The notes: a model not told the origin generated them from the letters alone. A DNA stretch of 64,000 nt from Aliivibrio salmonicida LFI1238 (GCF_000196495.1 NC_011313.1:186001-250000); one strand, 5' to 3'. Positions 7,964 to 17,296 are shown, numbered from the stretch's first letter. Made by a program: numbers and translations.

Positions 7964-9088
7964 TTACTCTGTTTTTTGAATGATCAGTGGTGCAAAGTCG
8001 GCAACCGCATTATTACCGGCACCAGAATGATCGGTGTATTCCGTATCTTTCATTATGGTATAAAATACATCAACAAAATCATCGTCATTAATGAATAAAT
8101 CATCAGGAAGCAAGGCAATAATTGCACTTGTCATTTGAGGAATAATTAAATAAGCCTGCGCTTCTTTATCAGGTATAGTCGCTAAAAAATCACTTGCCGC
8201 TTTTAAGATAGTTTGCGCTAATTCTTTGTAATCTGTTTTATCATCTTGTTCCATCAAGATAATATCCGCGGCACCCCAACGATAGCGCTGCCAAAAAATC
8301 ATGATTTGATTTGCAGGGTAAGATTGCTCGGCGTAATCAAGATACGGCATTTCAATCAGATCAATCGTTGGTTCATCACGATCAGGACTGACACCAGAAA
8401 CAATCGCATACACTTCTGCTTTACCAGAGATCCATGGTTCATGATCATCTTTTAACTGAATTTTTTTCAATATAGTCGTATTGATTTCCGTTGGCTCTTG
8501 CGTACTTTGCATCATAGAGTAACGAACGATTTTTTGTGCTTTCGGCTGTTCTTGTAATGCTTTTAACTCATCACGCATTAACGCCAAGCCTGCTTTTAGT
8601 TCTTCACGATTATTGGTATCAACCACTAAAACAGGACGTTCTGGAATATCATAAATATCTAGATAATGGACGTTGCCATCAACATCAAATGCTTCAATGT
8701 ATTGCCATTCACTTTCTGCCCCTTCAGGTTCAAAAGCGAATAATGGACTTTGCCCCGCCTGCCAACGAGCAAGCATGCTTGGGTCAGCAAGACGCAATTC
8801 CAACAATTCGTCAGTATATTGCTGTAACCCGCGAGATTCGATCTCAGTATCATTAGCCGCACTCATTGCTGCCATAAAAGTTCGAGCTTGAGGCTTGGGT
8901 TGAATAGGTAAATCAGATAAAGAGGCACTTAATTGGTACTGATTAATCGTACCTTTTAAACTCTTCTCTAATTGAGGAAAAGCACGACTCAGTTCCTGAG
9001 CTAAGTCACGTTTAGACACTTCATCTTGCGCATTCGCTGAAACAGGAGTCATCAAACAAAGTACGAGTAGCGCTGTTAATTTGTTCAT
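7964..9088 (-). CDS. Secreted protein of unknown function, DUF3103-like
   Basis: A 374-residue protein with a Sec signal peptide (MNKLTALLVLCLMTPVSANA, cleavage after ANA), so it is exported. The mature part is acidic with no membrane segment. Recognisable stretches are SSAHF-free core blocks such as EPWISGKAEVYAIVSG, EMPYLDYAEQSYPANQIMIFW and ADIILMEQDD. From memory these resemble the Vibrio-restricted DUF3103 family, whose function is unknown; I cannot verify this. The promoter region is the 300-base gap upstream. Confidence 0.7.
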   Translation of the reverse strand: MNKLTALLVLCLMTPVSANAQDEVSKRDLAQELSRAFPQLEKSLKGTINQYQLSASLSDLPIQPKPQARTFMAAMSAANDTEIESRGLQQYTDELLELRLADPSMLARWQAGQSPLFAFEPEGAESEWQYIEAFDVDGNVHYLDIYDIPERPVLVVDTNNREELKAGLALMRDELKALQEQPKAQKIVRYSMMQSTQEPTEINTTILKKIQLKDDHEPWISGKAEVYAIVSGVSPDRDEPTIDLIEMPYLDYAEQSYPANQIMIFWQRYRWGAADIILMEQDDKTDYKELAQTILKAASDFLATIPDKEAQAYLIIPQMTSAIIALLPDDLFINDDDFVDVFYTIMKDTEYTDHSGAGNNAVADFAPLIIQKTE

Positions 9089-9407
9089 ACAGCATTCCTT
9101 TTTATAATTATTGTATGTATTTACATCCGTTTACATTTGTCCTTAAACACACTGTAACAAAACCACGAAAAAATTAAAGTCAATACTCTAAAATAGATAC
9201 TTAATAAGAGATCTCACTATTGAAACAGTTAAATGTCAGGGGGATTTAACCAGAAAGTGAGATTTACCTTTTGGCAATTTAGTCAAAAATGAACCAAACT
9301 ATTCTATAGAAGCGGAAGAAATTCGAAAACGCAGCAGTATTGTAATAGAAGGATGCAAACAAGGTTGGCGACAACCATTTTGTTAAACATTGGGATAAGG
9401 CAGCATA
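9089..9407. other. Intergenic region between divergent orphan genes
   Basis: About 320 bases between the DUF3103-like gene and the orphan at 9408. There is no convincing gene. One plus-strand frame is open for about 40 codons ending near 9384, but has no usable start. Promoters for both flanking genes are expected here; I could not pick out a clear -35/-10 pair. Confidence 0.5.
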
Positions 9408-9875
9408 ATGACATTAGATACTTGGTTAATCTCGATTTCTACTTGGTATGAAGCAAAGCAATACGACCAAATAGAAACGCTTGAAGCATTGCTTTACTCA
9501 GCTCCTCATTCTGTTTGGGGCCCAGAATTAACCGATGATCAAAGTAAGGCAATAGCCTGTTGGTTAGATGGGTGTTTAAGAGTGTTTGAGCACACCAAGT
9601 ATCATAATGCAAAGAAAGCATATCACACATTACAATACGCCAGCGCTAAGTTAGAAGTGACCACCTTTAACCCCGCAACGGATATTGATATTAAAGATTG
9701 GTGCTTAAAACGATTGCAGCACCTCACGGTACTCAGTCTGGAGTTTTGTAATCAGCAACAAGATCAATCAACATGGCATGAAAAAGCCCACTCATTAATT
9801 GAAATGCACGTTAAATTAATGGCAAGTCTTTCTTGGAATGAAAGTCGCGCACCAAATTTAATATTCCCTCATTAA
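9408..9875 (+). CDS. Hypothetical protein, probably helical
   Basis: A 155-residue soluble protein I do not recognise. It is Trp- and Leu-rich (five Trp in the first 75 residues) with a heptad-like helical character, no signal peptide and no membrane segment. Examples are WLISISTWYEAKQYDQIETL and DWCLKRLQHLTVLSLEF. The ATG follows GGGATAAGGCAGCATA, which contains a plausible ribosome-binding site. It is monocistronic and followed by a strong hairpin terminator. Confidence 0.7.
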   Translation: MTLDTWLISISTWYEAKQYDQIETLEALLYSAPHSVWGPELTDDQSKAIACWLDGCLRVFEHTKYHNAKKAYHTLQYASAKLEVTTFNPATDIDIKDWCLKRLQHLTVLSLEFCNQQQDQSTWHEKAHSLIEMHVKLMASLSWNESRAPNLIFPH

Positions 9876-9896
9876 TACCTTATACAAAGACAATAA

Positions 9897-9930
9897 AAAA
9901 GCAGCAGATTAACCCCTGCTGCTTTTCTTT
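9897..9930. terminator. Bidirectional rho-independent terminator
   Basis: AAAAGCAGCAG (9897-9907) and CTGCTGCTTTT (9916-9926) form an 11-bp perfect stem. T-rich sequence follows on the plus strand and an A run on the other side, so it can serve both the orphan gene and the convergent chemoreceptor gene. Confidence 0.85.
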
Positions 9931-9934
9931 TTAT

Positions 9935-11566
9935 TTAACTCACCTTAAAGAAAGACAACTCTTCGCTTTGTTTTACAGCCAATAGCGCTAATTCTTTCGC
10001 AGCTTGTTGTGTCTGATTCACCGCCGCTACATTCTCATTGACTAAATCGAATGTTCTCGTGGTATTTTTAGCGATATCTTCCGTCACATTGTATTGCTCT
10101 TGTGAAGCCGTAGCGACTAAGGTATTTATATCTGAGATAGCTTGAACCGATTGAGCAATATCATCAAAAGAAGCTTTCACATTATGAGATAATGCCACTG
10201 ACTCTTGAATAGAATTAACATTTGCTACCATATTGTCATTTGCTTTTTCTGATTGCGCTTGCAGTGTAGAAATAATGCCTTGAATATTTTTAGTCGACTC
10301 TTGAGTTTTAGCCGCTAAGTTCCGCACTTCATCGGCTACCACAGCAAAACCACGACCTTGTTCCCCAGCACGAGCTGCTTCAATCGCTGCATTCAAAGCT
10401 AATAAATTAGTTTGCTCAGAAATAGAACTAATCACATTTGTTACTTCTCCAATATCAATCGCGCTATTTTTTAGCTCTTCGATCATATAAGCCGTTTCTT
10501 GAACCGATTCATTAATGTTTTGAGTTAATAAAATAGATTGCTCTAACGCTTTATTTCCTTCAGTTACATTATCAATTGCTTTTCTTGTTTCATCTTCAGC
10601 TTGAACCGCATTCGATGATACCTCTTTTGAAGTACTTGATAATTCACTAATAGCCGTCGATATTTCTTCTACTTGAGCTAATTCACTTTGAGTATTTTTA
10701 GCGGTATTTTGCATAACAGCAGTCAACTCTTCAGAAGAAGAACTCGTATTATCCGCTGAAATAGTGAGTTCATTAATAAGATTTGATAGCCTTCCAATCG
10801 ATTTATTGAACTCTTGTTTAATTTTAAAAAATTCATTTTTAGATGGAACAATAGGCAACGGTTTTAAAACACCATCCGCCAATAAAGCAATAGCCGACGA
10901 CATTTCATTAACGTTATTATTAATAATATTATTTATAATAAAGAATAAAACGGCAGAACAAAAACAACCTATAAACGTTAAGATTAATGTAATTGAAATT
11001 AATCCACTTAATGATTCATCCAACAACTCCGTTCTTTGAGCAAGGAATTTTTTTTCTTCAGCAGAAATCTTATCAAATACGATTCTAATTTCATTAACAT
11101 ATTTTTCTCCATCTGCTTTATCTATAAACTCTAGAGCTTCACTTAAACTTTTAGTATTCCGAATTTCTATCCCTTGATCTATAACGTTTTCTTTCCAATT
11201 TGAATAAGTTTTTATAAGTGTATTTAATCTATTCGTTTGATCTGTCGTAGGATTATTAGAAAAAAAGGTGGACAACGTCTCAAGATCTGAATTAATCGAA
11301 CTTACTCCCATCTCATAAGGCATTAGTGATGACTTTTCATTAGTTAACATATACCCCCTGAAACCGGTTTCTATGTTAATCACTTGCTCTAAAGAATGCT
11401 GAACCAGTCCCATAATCGTGTATGTTTTTTCTACTGCGTCGCTGTTCTTTTCAATCTCTTCATTTGAATTATCTACAGAAACATAAATAGACATAAATGA
11501 AATGAATGTCACAAAGAAAGCAATAATCATGAGTAGTTTAGTTGGTAAATTTGCTAGCTTATTCAT
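9935..11566 (-). CDS. Methyl-accepting chemotaxis protein with CHASE3-type sensor
   Basis: A 543-residue inner-membrane chemoreceptor. The first membrane helix is at about residues 12-32 and the second at about 188-212. The periplasmic part carries the CHASE3 hallmark NIETGFRGYMLTNEKSSLMPY. A short HAMP-like linker follows, then the cytoplasmic coiled coil. The signalling tip is intact: ISEQTNLLALNAAIEAARAG, then RGFAVVADEVRNLAAKTQES, which binds CheA/CheW. No C-terminal CheR-tethering pentapeptide is present. Transcription probably ends at the hairpin at 9897-9930. Confidence 0.93.
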   Translation of the reverse strand: MNKLANLPTKLLMIIAFFVTFISFMSIYVSVDNSNEEIEKNSDAVEKTYTIMGLVQHSLEQVINIETGFRGYMLTNEKSSLMPYEMGVSSINSDLETLSTFFSNNPTTDQTNRLNTLIKTYSNWKENVIDQGIEIRNTKSLSEALEFIDKADGEKYVNEIRIVFDKISAEEKKFLAQRTELLDESLSGLISITLILTFIGCFCSAVLFFIINNIINNNVNEMSSAIALLADGVLKPLPIVPSKNEFFKIKQEFNKSIGRLSNLINELTISADNTSSSSEELTAVMQNTAKNTQSELAQVEEISTAISELSSTSKEVSSNAVQAEDETRKAIDNVTEGNKALEQSILLTQNINESVQETAYMIEELKNSAIDIGEVTNVISSISEQTNLLALNAAIEAARAGEQGRGFAVVADEVRNLAAKTQESTKNIQGIISTLQAQSEKANDNMVANVNSIQESVALSHNVKASFDDIAQSVQAISDINTLVATASQEQYNVTEDIAKNTTRTFDLVNENVAAVNQTQQAAKELALLAVKQSEELSFFKVS

Positions 11567-11678
11567 TTTAACCTTATAACATATATTTTATAATTTGATG
11601 CGTCATCACGTTCTCTTAACAAATAATTAAGACTACACATCACTTTTTTATTTAATGAAAACATAAAGAAAATCGAAC

Positions 11679-11969
11679 TTAATCGGTTAATAATCGAATG
11701 AAAAAACAGAATAAAACCATTAAAAAAATAGCCATATAATATTGCTTTGATTTTTTTATTAAACCATTACTTTTCGCTTTCCTCTGGGGTATTTTCCTTA
11801 ACAAAAGATCATGACCATGACTTCTTTTAAGGTTGTGTTTCATCCACCCCATATCTTCATCACAAACTTCAAATGTGCAATAAACATCACAGCCATTGAC
11901 TAGATTATTAGTACATAAATCCAAAAATGAGGTTTCAGAATTAGCGACTAATATGTGTTTATTACTCAT
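11679..11969 (-). CDS. Small tail-anchored membrane protein, unknown
   Basis: A 96-residue protein I do not recognise. The N-terminal 50 residues contain four Cys (including CDVYC and FEVCDED). A Lys/Arg-rich stretch (LLLRKIPQRKAKSNGLIKKSKQ) precedes one C-terminal membrane segment, YYMAIFLMVLFCFFIRLL. This gives an N-in tail-anchored topology by the positive-inside rule. It is 20 bases downstream of the next gene in the same orientation, so the two may form a unit. Confidence 0.55.
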   Translation of the reverse strand: MSNKHILVANSETSFLDLCTNNLVNGCDVYCTFEVCDEDMGWMKHNLKRSHGHDLLLRKIPQRKAKSNGLIKKSKQYYMAIFLMVLFCFFIRLLTD

Positions 11970-11989
11970 TATCTATATTCCTTAACTAA

Positions 11990-12322
11990 CTAAAAATCCA
12001 TAGAAAAATTAAAATTATAAAGACTAACCTCTATTTCTTTTTTGCAATCGCGATCAAACTCCAGAACCAATACCCTTCTATTATACAGGCAATACTTTAC
12101 ATTCACACAAATAATGACAGTTTCGATTTCTTCACCACTAAAACATATCGGTTTTAATTCTATATGACGATGTAATTTAATATTTACAAAGTGATCTTTT
12201 TTAGAAAAATAAAATGATTCAACCATAAATTCGGAAAGAGAACATTGGTGTTTTTTCTCTCCAGAAATAAACATCATATCTTCAGATTTAAGTCTAATAA
12301 TCCCAGAATAATTAATGATCAT
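11990..12322 (-). CDS. Hypothetical protein cut at its 5' side by IS66
   Basis: A 110-residue frame rich in beta-type sequence (KPICFSGEEIETVIICVNVKYCLYNRRVLVLEF); no family recognised. Its first ATG lies only 2 bases from the outer end of IS66 copy 1 (12325), so the native ribosome-binding site and promoter, and perhaps an N-terminal part, have been displaced. It may be a remnant, expressed if at all from the IS end. Confidence 0.45.
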   Translation of the reverse strand: MIINYSGIIRLKSEDMMFISGEKKHQCSLSEFMVESFYFSKKDHFVNIKLHRHIELKPICFSGEEIETVIICVNVKYCLYNRRVLVLEFDRDCKKEIEVSLYNFNFSMDF

Positions 12323-12405
12323 TTGTAAGCGTGCGGGGAACTACACCTAACAAATAAAATTCATTATGCGTATCTTACGATCTTTCATTTAACGAGAACG
12401 TAATT

Positions 12406-12720
12406 ATGCAAAAAGATAAAAAGAGAACACCAGAGCAATGGCACGCTCTATTTGAATCTCAGCAATCTAGCAAGCTTAGTGCCGCTGAATTTTGTCGTAA
12501 CCATAATATTCTGCCAAAGACATTTAGTGCACGTAAAGCACGATGGAAACAAAAGATTAACGCTTCTACTTTCTTGAAAGTAGAAGCGTTAACATCAACT
12601 ATCATCGCCACTCCACAATTACCAGATATTCAACTTTCTATCGGAAAATTGCGATTAACATTGCCAGCTAATACTGAACCTCACTGGATAGGACTCTTAT
12701 TAAAAGGGTATCAATCATGA
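12406..12720 (+). CDS. tnpA: IS66 accessory protein TnpA
   Basis: A 104-residue accessory protein with an N-terminal helix-turn-helix (PEQWHALFESQQSSKLSAAE, FCRNHNILPKTFSARKARWK), as in the IS66 Orf1/TnpA family. Residues about 50-64 (ASTFLKVEALTSTII) are encoded by a 45-base block containing a perfect 15-bp inverted repeat that is absent from copy 3. Its stop overlaps the tnpB start (ATGA). Confidence 0.9.
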   Translation: MQKDKKRTPEQWHALFESQQSSKLSAAEFCRNHNILPKTFSARKARWKQKINASTFLKVEALTSTIIATPQLPDIQLSIGKLRLTLPANTEPHWIGLLLKGYQS

Positions 12721-13064
12721 ATGTATTTACTGATGTTTCCACCATTTATCTTCATCGTGATTTTGTCGATTTTCGCAAGGCCATTAATGGCCTTGTCGTG
12801 ATTGTTGAGCAAGAAATGCAACTATCACCGTTTAGTGATGCTCTATTTATATTTTGCAATAAGCCTCGTGATAAACTCAAAATATTGTATTGGGATAAAA
12901 CAGGATTCGCTTTATGGTACAAGCGATTAGATGAAGACCGCTTCAAATGGCCACGAAATATAAATAACGATACGTTAGCATTATCAGAGCAGCAACTGAC
13001 ACTGCTATTACAAGGTTTTGATATCTTAGGACATCAACCGGTACATTATCAAACAACCCTTTAA
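12717..13064 (+). CDS. tnpB: IS66 accessory protein TnpB
   Basis: A 115-residue IS66 Orf2/TnpB protein. Family marks are the start pattern DVSTIYLHRDFVDFRKAINGL, the central DALFIFCNKPRDKLKILYWD and GFALWYKRLDEDRFKWP. It is needed with TnpA for transposition of IS66-type elements, though its biochemical role is unclear. It overlaps tnpA by 4 bases. Confidence 0.95.
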   Translation: MNVFTDVSTIYLHRDFVDFRKAINGLVVIVEQEMQLSPFSDALFIFCNKPRDKLKILYWDKTGFALWYKRLDEDRFKWPRNINNDTLALSEQQLTLLLQGFDILGHQPVHYQTTL

Positions 13065-13135
13065 ATAGTTGATTCTCAGTCAAGAATAGGAGGCAACCGA
13101 TTGATTACCTGTATTATCGTTATATAGTCATCTAC

Positions 13136-14623
13136 ATGACTGATAAAATAAAACCACTTCCTGATACCATTGACGAGCTGAAAGCACTTGTGCTTCAGCT
13201 TGAAAATAAATATAACCGTCTTCTAGAGCAATTTCGACTGGCTCAACATCAGCGCTTTGGTAAAAGCAGTGAATCTGACTCGACTCAATTTGATTTATTC
13301 AATGAAACAGAAGAAGAAATCATCATTGAAAATGATGACACACAAACGATTACCTACACTCGTCAAAAGCCAAAACGCCAACGCTTACCTGAAGACTTAC
13401 CGCGTACTGTTATTATCCACGACATAAAAGATAAAACTTGTAAGTGTTGCGGTCTAGAGATGCATGCGATGGGTAAAGACATCAGTGAAAAGTTGGAATT
13501 TGTACCAGCTAAAGTGGAAGTTATTCAACATGTTCGTCCTAAATATGCTTGCCGAAATTGTGAAAAAAACAATACTTCAGTAGACATTAAACAAGCCCCA
13601 ATGCCAGCGTCACCAATCCCTAAAGGGATTGCGACCGCAAGTTTACTTGCTCAAATTATTACGGCTAAATTTCAATACAGTCTTCCACTTTATCGTCAAG
13701 AAACGTTATTTCAGCAATGGGGTATCATTATTGGACGGCGAACGATGGCGGATTGGTTAATAAAATGCTCGGTACTATTTACCCCTCTTAATAACGAGTT
13801 ACATCGTATTTTGCTTGAACAACCCACTCTGCATTGTGATGAAACAACGGTAAATGTGTTGGATGTTGAAAAAGCAAAATGTTATATGTGGGTCTACTGC
13901 TCTGGCTATGATTCTCCAGGCTCTGGTGTTTTGCCTGGAATTGTACTTTATGATTATCAATCTAGCAGGCATGGCTACCATCCAGTTAACTTTTTAAAAG
14001 GTTATAACGGGTATTTACATACCGATGGTTACCAAGGTTATGAACAAACTGAAGCGATTTTAGTTGGCTGTTGGGCACACGCACGTCGACGATTTATTGA
14101 GGCTCAACGTGTTCAAGTAAAAGGGAAAACAGGGAGTGCAGATTGGGTATTGAGTAAAATCCAAAAGCTATACCGGATCGAATCGTTATTAAAAGAGGCT
14201 TCCCCTGAAGCCAAGTATGTTGCTAGGCAGACAGAAGCCCGCGATTTACTTAAAGAGCTCCGTGATTGGCTTGATAGCGCAGTTAGTCGAGTATCACCTA
14301 AAACAAAATTAGGTGAGGCGATTAGCTATACATTAAATCAATGGGATAAATTAGTTCGTTATATTGATGATGGATTGTTATCTATTGATAACAATCGAGC
14401 AGAGCGAGCGGTTAAACCGTTTGTTATCGGCCGGAAAAACTGGTTATTTTCGGGTTCAACGGCTGGTGCAGATTCAAGTGCAATGCTTTACAGCATTGTA
14501 GAAACAGCAAAGGCAAACGGATTAATCCCTTACGATTATATTAGGTATTGTCTAGATCGTTTATGTGTTGGATCGCCAGATATCGATTCACTTTTACCTT
14601 GGAATGTAAAAGACAAGGTGTAG
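13136..14623 (+). CDS. tnpC: IS66 transposase TnpC
   Basis: A 495-residue DDE transposase, full length for IS66. It has an N-terminal coiled coil (residues about 10-40), a Cys4 zinc-ribbon (KTCKCCGLEMHA ... YACRNCEKN), the catalytic Asp in LHCDETTVNVLD, the second Asp in LHTDGYQGYEQ, and the catalytic Glu in NNRAERAVKPFVIGRKNW. No lesion is visible, so this copy could be active. The gene starts 71 bases after tnpB. Confidence 0.96.
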   Translation: MTDKIKPLPDTIDELKALVLQLENKYNRLLEQFRLAQHQRFGKSSESDSTQFDLFNETEEEIIIENDDTQTITYTRQKPKRQRLPEDLPRTVIIHDIKDKTCKCCGLEMHAMGKDISEKLEFVPAKVEVIQHVRPKYACRNCEKNNTSVDIKQAPMPASPIPKGIATASLLAQIITAKFQYSLPLYRQETLFQQWGIIIGRRTMADWLIKCSVLFTPLNNELHRILLEQPTLHCDETTVNVLDVEKAKCYMWVYCSGYDSPGSGVLPGIVLYDYQSSRHGYHPVNFLKGYNGYLHTDGYQGYEQTEAILVGCWAHARRRFIEAQRVQVKGKTGSADWVLSKIQKLYRIESLLKEASPEAKYVARQTEARDLLKELRDWLDSAVSRVSPKTKLGEAISYTLNQWDKLVRYIDDGLLSIDNNRAERAVKPFVIGRKNWLFSGSTAGADSSAMLYSIVETAKANGLIPYDYIRYCLDRLCVGSPDIDSLLPWNVKDKV

Positions 14624-14675
14624 TTCCCCGCACGCTTACGAATTTAGCATTCATTATTTAAGAAAAAATAGACAC

Positions 14676-14713
14676 AAAAAAGCCTGCCTTTCATTAAAGA
14701 ATAAAGGCAGGCT
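14676..14713 (-). terminator. Rho-independent terminator of the QEGLA gene
   Basis: AGCCTGCCTTT (14681-14691) and AAAGGCAGGCT (14703-14713) form an 11-bp stem. On the minus strand the stem is followed by TTTTTT, placing it correctly just after the stop of the gene at 14732. Confidence 0.85.
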
Positions 14714-14731
14714 GTATCGTTCGTTATTTCA

Positions 14732-16756
14732 CTATCGAATCGATTTCATCAACCAATCCAACACGGGATCTTTTTCGCGTGAAATTGAAAGCGCTTTAGG
14801 AATAAACTTAGGAGCAGGTAATATATTACGAGCAATCAATTCATCCAAAATAGGCTTAAATTCAAACCCAGTTTTACCTAAGAATAAAGACGTTAAATCT
14901 TCTTTCTCGTACATGTGCAATGCATCACGTAGACCTTTTAGATACAAGTAATCTTTGGTAAAACCGCCACCACGATAAGCCCGAGCCGTTATCGTAAACG
15001 CACTGTCATCACTTTGATCATAATCGTGTTTCAAGCAATGGAATGTTTCTGAGAACGAGTCCCCTTTCACCATTTTATGAACCGCAATAACGCGCAATGC
15101 CAGCGTTTTTAAGCGTCCTAAATTGAAACTACCCGATAAGTGCTCACATAAAATAGCGAGCCCTTCTTGAGTGTGGGTATTGCCAGGTAGACCTAATGTT
15201 AAGATCTTCAACGGTTGTTGCTCGGCATTAATGCTCGTCACCATGTGCACACCCAATTCGTGATGAATTAAGGCATCCAAATCTTTCTTGCCAAACATCA
15301 CACCCGTATTCACTTTCAGTGTTTTTCCGCTCACCATTGCTCTTGCAATTAATTGTGTTGAGCCGATCACTTTACACTTAAAGCCATACTCGTCAGCCGC
15401 TTCATGAAACGCTGCCATCGCCTCTTTCGGTGTTACCGTCTGAGCTTCTGGTTCGTCATACTCTTTTGCGTGAAGAATAAAGTTGGCGTTAGCAATGTCT
15501 TGATCATCTGGCTGACCGTAATAGCGAAGCGAATTATACAAGAAATCGTCCGTACCAATACTGGTCAACAAATCGATTCTCACCGCAAGCTGATCGATCA
15601 CTTTACGGTACAATTTCTGCAAATCAGCATCACGAATGTCATCAACGGGTAAACGATACAATTGCTCTCTGAACAAGTACGGATCGATGTCTAATTGTTT
15701 ATACGTAAAATTCGGTTCATACGTAAACGGCTTCGTTAAGAAACGACGTTTTTCTTGACGTAAATTACTTGGGTTAATGTAACTCAGCGTATTGATGCCT
15801 TTGGCAATCTTAAATAACGCGCGGTCTACCTTGTACGCTTCTGCTGATAAAGTAGACACCAATATTTGCCCTGGCGTTACTTTCTTTTTTGCACCTGAAC
15901 GACGAGAAAGCATGGCGGCAACGTGACCACTGATCACCGTTTTTAGCTCTTCTTTCAGTTTCTCAATCACCAAAGGAAAACTTTCTCCTCGGCTTTCATC
16001 CATATAAATTTTCTTCACACCTAATGGGAAGATAACGGTTTTTGAGAAGTGTTCTTTAACAAACGTCGCTTGATAGCCAAGACCGGTGCATACGCTGTTT
16101 TCTTGTGCATCAACATCAATATTTGGTAATTCAACATGATTCAAACGATCCAATAAATCGTTAATTTTTTTACGCCAGCGACGCGCATTAATTTGTTTTG
16201 TTCCCACATTAAACGTAGGGATCGCTTCATCTGTGCTTTGATAATTGTACGAACGAAGATCATACACAGAACAAATGCCAAACTCATTTTCTAACGTGGT
16301 GAGTAAGCAATGTAAAATTCGGTAATACGTCGCGTGTTTTGACTTACTCAGTTCACTTTCTTTTTCTGCTAATGGCGATGTCCATACGTTATCAATGCAC
16401 GTCGCTTCCGTTTTATCTATATCGTATTCATAGCGAGAATCTAGTGCCAATAATACGATTGGTAATGACGAAATAAAATCACCAGAATACGGCGATTCTT
16501 GCACATAGCGCTCGCTGTCTGACAATGTACATAGCTCACTCAATGACGCGCGCATTTCATGACCGTTATGCACCGCTGTCGCAAGGTAAGGCTGATATTC
16601 GCTGATTCGAAGGGTAAGTCCACCATCCGCTAATGTCGCTTCAAAAGGAATTAGGTTTTGAATTTTATTTACTATTTCACTCTCAGAAAGAATCTGCATC
16701 ATTAATCCTTTTTCTACATCCATTTTATTGTTGTTCACTTCTTCTTTTATACTCAC
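14732..16756 (-). CDS. QEGLA-family (DUF1704) metallopeptidase-like protein
   Basis: A 674-residue cytoplasmic protein of the DUF1704 / 'flavohemoglobin expression-modulating QEGLA motif' family, distantly related to the eukaryotic MATCAP tyrosine carboxypeptidases. The putative zinc site is intact: HHELGVH at 498-504, then QEGLA at 530-534, whose Glu would be the third ligand. A Glu/Arg-rich C-terminal region follows (TARAYRGGGFTKDYLYL). The start is GTG at 16756 with GGAG nine bases upstream; two later ATGs (codons 12 and 19) are possible. The bacterial substrate is unknown. The gene is monocistronic with its own terminator. Confidence 0.85.
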   Translation of the reverse strand: MSIKEEVNNNKMDVEKGLMMQILSESEIVNKIQNLIPFEATLADGGLTLRISEYQPYLATAVHNGHEMRASLSELCTLSDSERYVQESPYSGDFISSLPIVLLALDSRYEYDIDKTEATCIDNVWTSPLAEKESELSKSKHATYYRILHCLLTTLENEFGICSVYDLRSYNYQSTDEAIPTFNVGTKQINARRWRKKINDLLDRLNHVELPNIDVDAQENSVCTGLGYQATFVKEHFSKTVIFPLGVKKIYMDESRGESFPLVIEKLKEELKTVISGHVAAMLSRRSGAKKKVTPGQILVSTLSAEAYKVDRALFKIAKGINTLSYINPSNLRQEKRRFLTKPFTYEPNFTYKQLDIDPYLFREQLYRLPVDDIRDADLQKLYRKVIDQLAVRIDLLTSIGTDDFLYNSLRYYGQPDDQDIANANFILHAKEYDEPEAQTVTPKEAMAAFHEAADEYGFKCKVIGSTQLIARAMVSGKTLKVNTGVMFGKKDLDALIHHELGVHMVTSINAEQQPLKILTLGLPGNTHTQEGLAILCEHLSGSFNLGRLKTLALRVIAVHKMVKGDSFSETFHCLKHDYDQSDDSAFTITARAYRGGGFTKDYLYLKGLRDALHMYEKEDLTSLFLGKTGFEFKPILDELIARNILPAPKFIPKALSISREKDPVLDWLMKSIR

Positions 16757-16904
16757 AACATGTTCTCCAAATTAATGATTTACGTTGCAGTCTGATCCGA
16801 TTTTAGCGATTAACTGACTGTATTGCTTTATTAACGGTATTTACCTACCGCTTTTAGTTAGCCATAGGATTGCGTATTTATAAAGCGACCGTTAAGCCGC
16901 CCTA

Positions 16905-16934
16905 TAAAAATGGCCTCTCGATGAAGAGAGGCCA
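16905..16934 (-). terminator. Rho-independent terminator after maoP
   Basis: TGGCCTCTC and GAGAGGCCA pair around a 6-base loop, and on the minus strand are followed by TTTTTA. It lies about 40 bases after the maoP stop. Confidence 0.85.
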
Positions 16935-16972
16935 CTAGAGTTTATGTTTGGTTTGCAATCAGAGATCACAGA

Positions 16973-17296
16973 CTAATCGTCATCACCTTCGGAGTGACCA
17001 TCCGTATTTACTGGACGCTGTGTACCACATAATGTGTACAATTTTGGTTTTGTGTTACTTAATTTTAGATATTTAAGCCAACATAGAGTAAATTCAGAGG
17101 TAGACTTCTGTTCTGATGCTACTTCTTGAAGAAAAATGCTCTCTCGATCACTAATAGGTACCATAGAGCCTTCAGATAAGGCTTTCATCGTACGGCCGTA
17201 ACTTTCAAGAATTGCCGCTTCTTTAATAGTGAAACCACTGCGGCTGAACCCTCTTTTAAAGCGGGCATCATCATAGAATTTTGAACTTGTTCTCAT
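16973..17296 (-). CDS. maoP: Macrodomain Ori organisation protein MaoP (DUF413)
   Basis: A 107-residue member of the YifE/MaoP family, which in E. coli acts with the maoS site to organise the Ori macrodomain. Recognisable sequence includes YDDARFKRGFSRSGFTIKEA near the N-terminus and LYTLCGTQRP near the end; the acidic tail (HSEGDDD) is variable. It is divergent from hdfR, exactly as yifE-hdfR in E. coli, which supports both assignments. Confidence 0.9.
   Translation of the reverse strand: MRTSSKFYDDARFKRGFSRSGFTIKEAAILESYGRTMKALSEGSMVPISDRESIFLQEVASEQKSTSEFTLCWLKYLKLSNTKPKLYTLCGTQRPVNTDGHSEGDDD

Larger units (their letters stand above)
12325..14639 (+). mobile_element. IS66-family element, copy 1 (complete, 2315 bp)
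   Basis: The element is bounded by 24-bp perfect terminal inverted repeats (start GTAAGCGTGCGGGGAACTAC) and carries the three-gene set tnpA, tnpB and tnpC typical of IS66. The tnpC stop lies inside the right repeat. The flanking octamers differ (GATCATTT left, GAATTTAG right), although IS66 elements normally duplicate 8 bp. This copy therefore looks like the product of recombination or an adjacent rearrangement. It is identical in its genes to copies 2 and 3, apart from a 45-bp indel in copy 3. Confidence 0.95.

Noticed and set aside
8536..8891. Several frames of 67-106 codons overlapping the DUF3103-like gene
   Set aside because: All are shadows of the 374-codon signal-peptide-bearing gene on the minus strand.
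9250..9384. Open stretch of about 40 codons before the orphan gene at 9408
   Set aside because: No start codon with a ribosome-binding site in that frame; a stop immediately precedes the open part.
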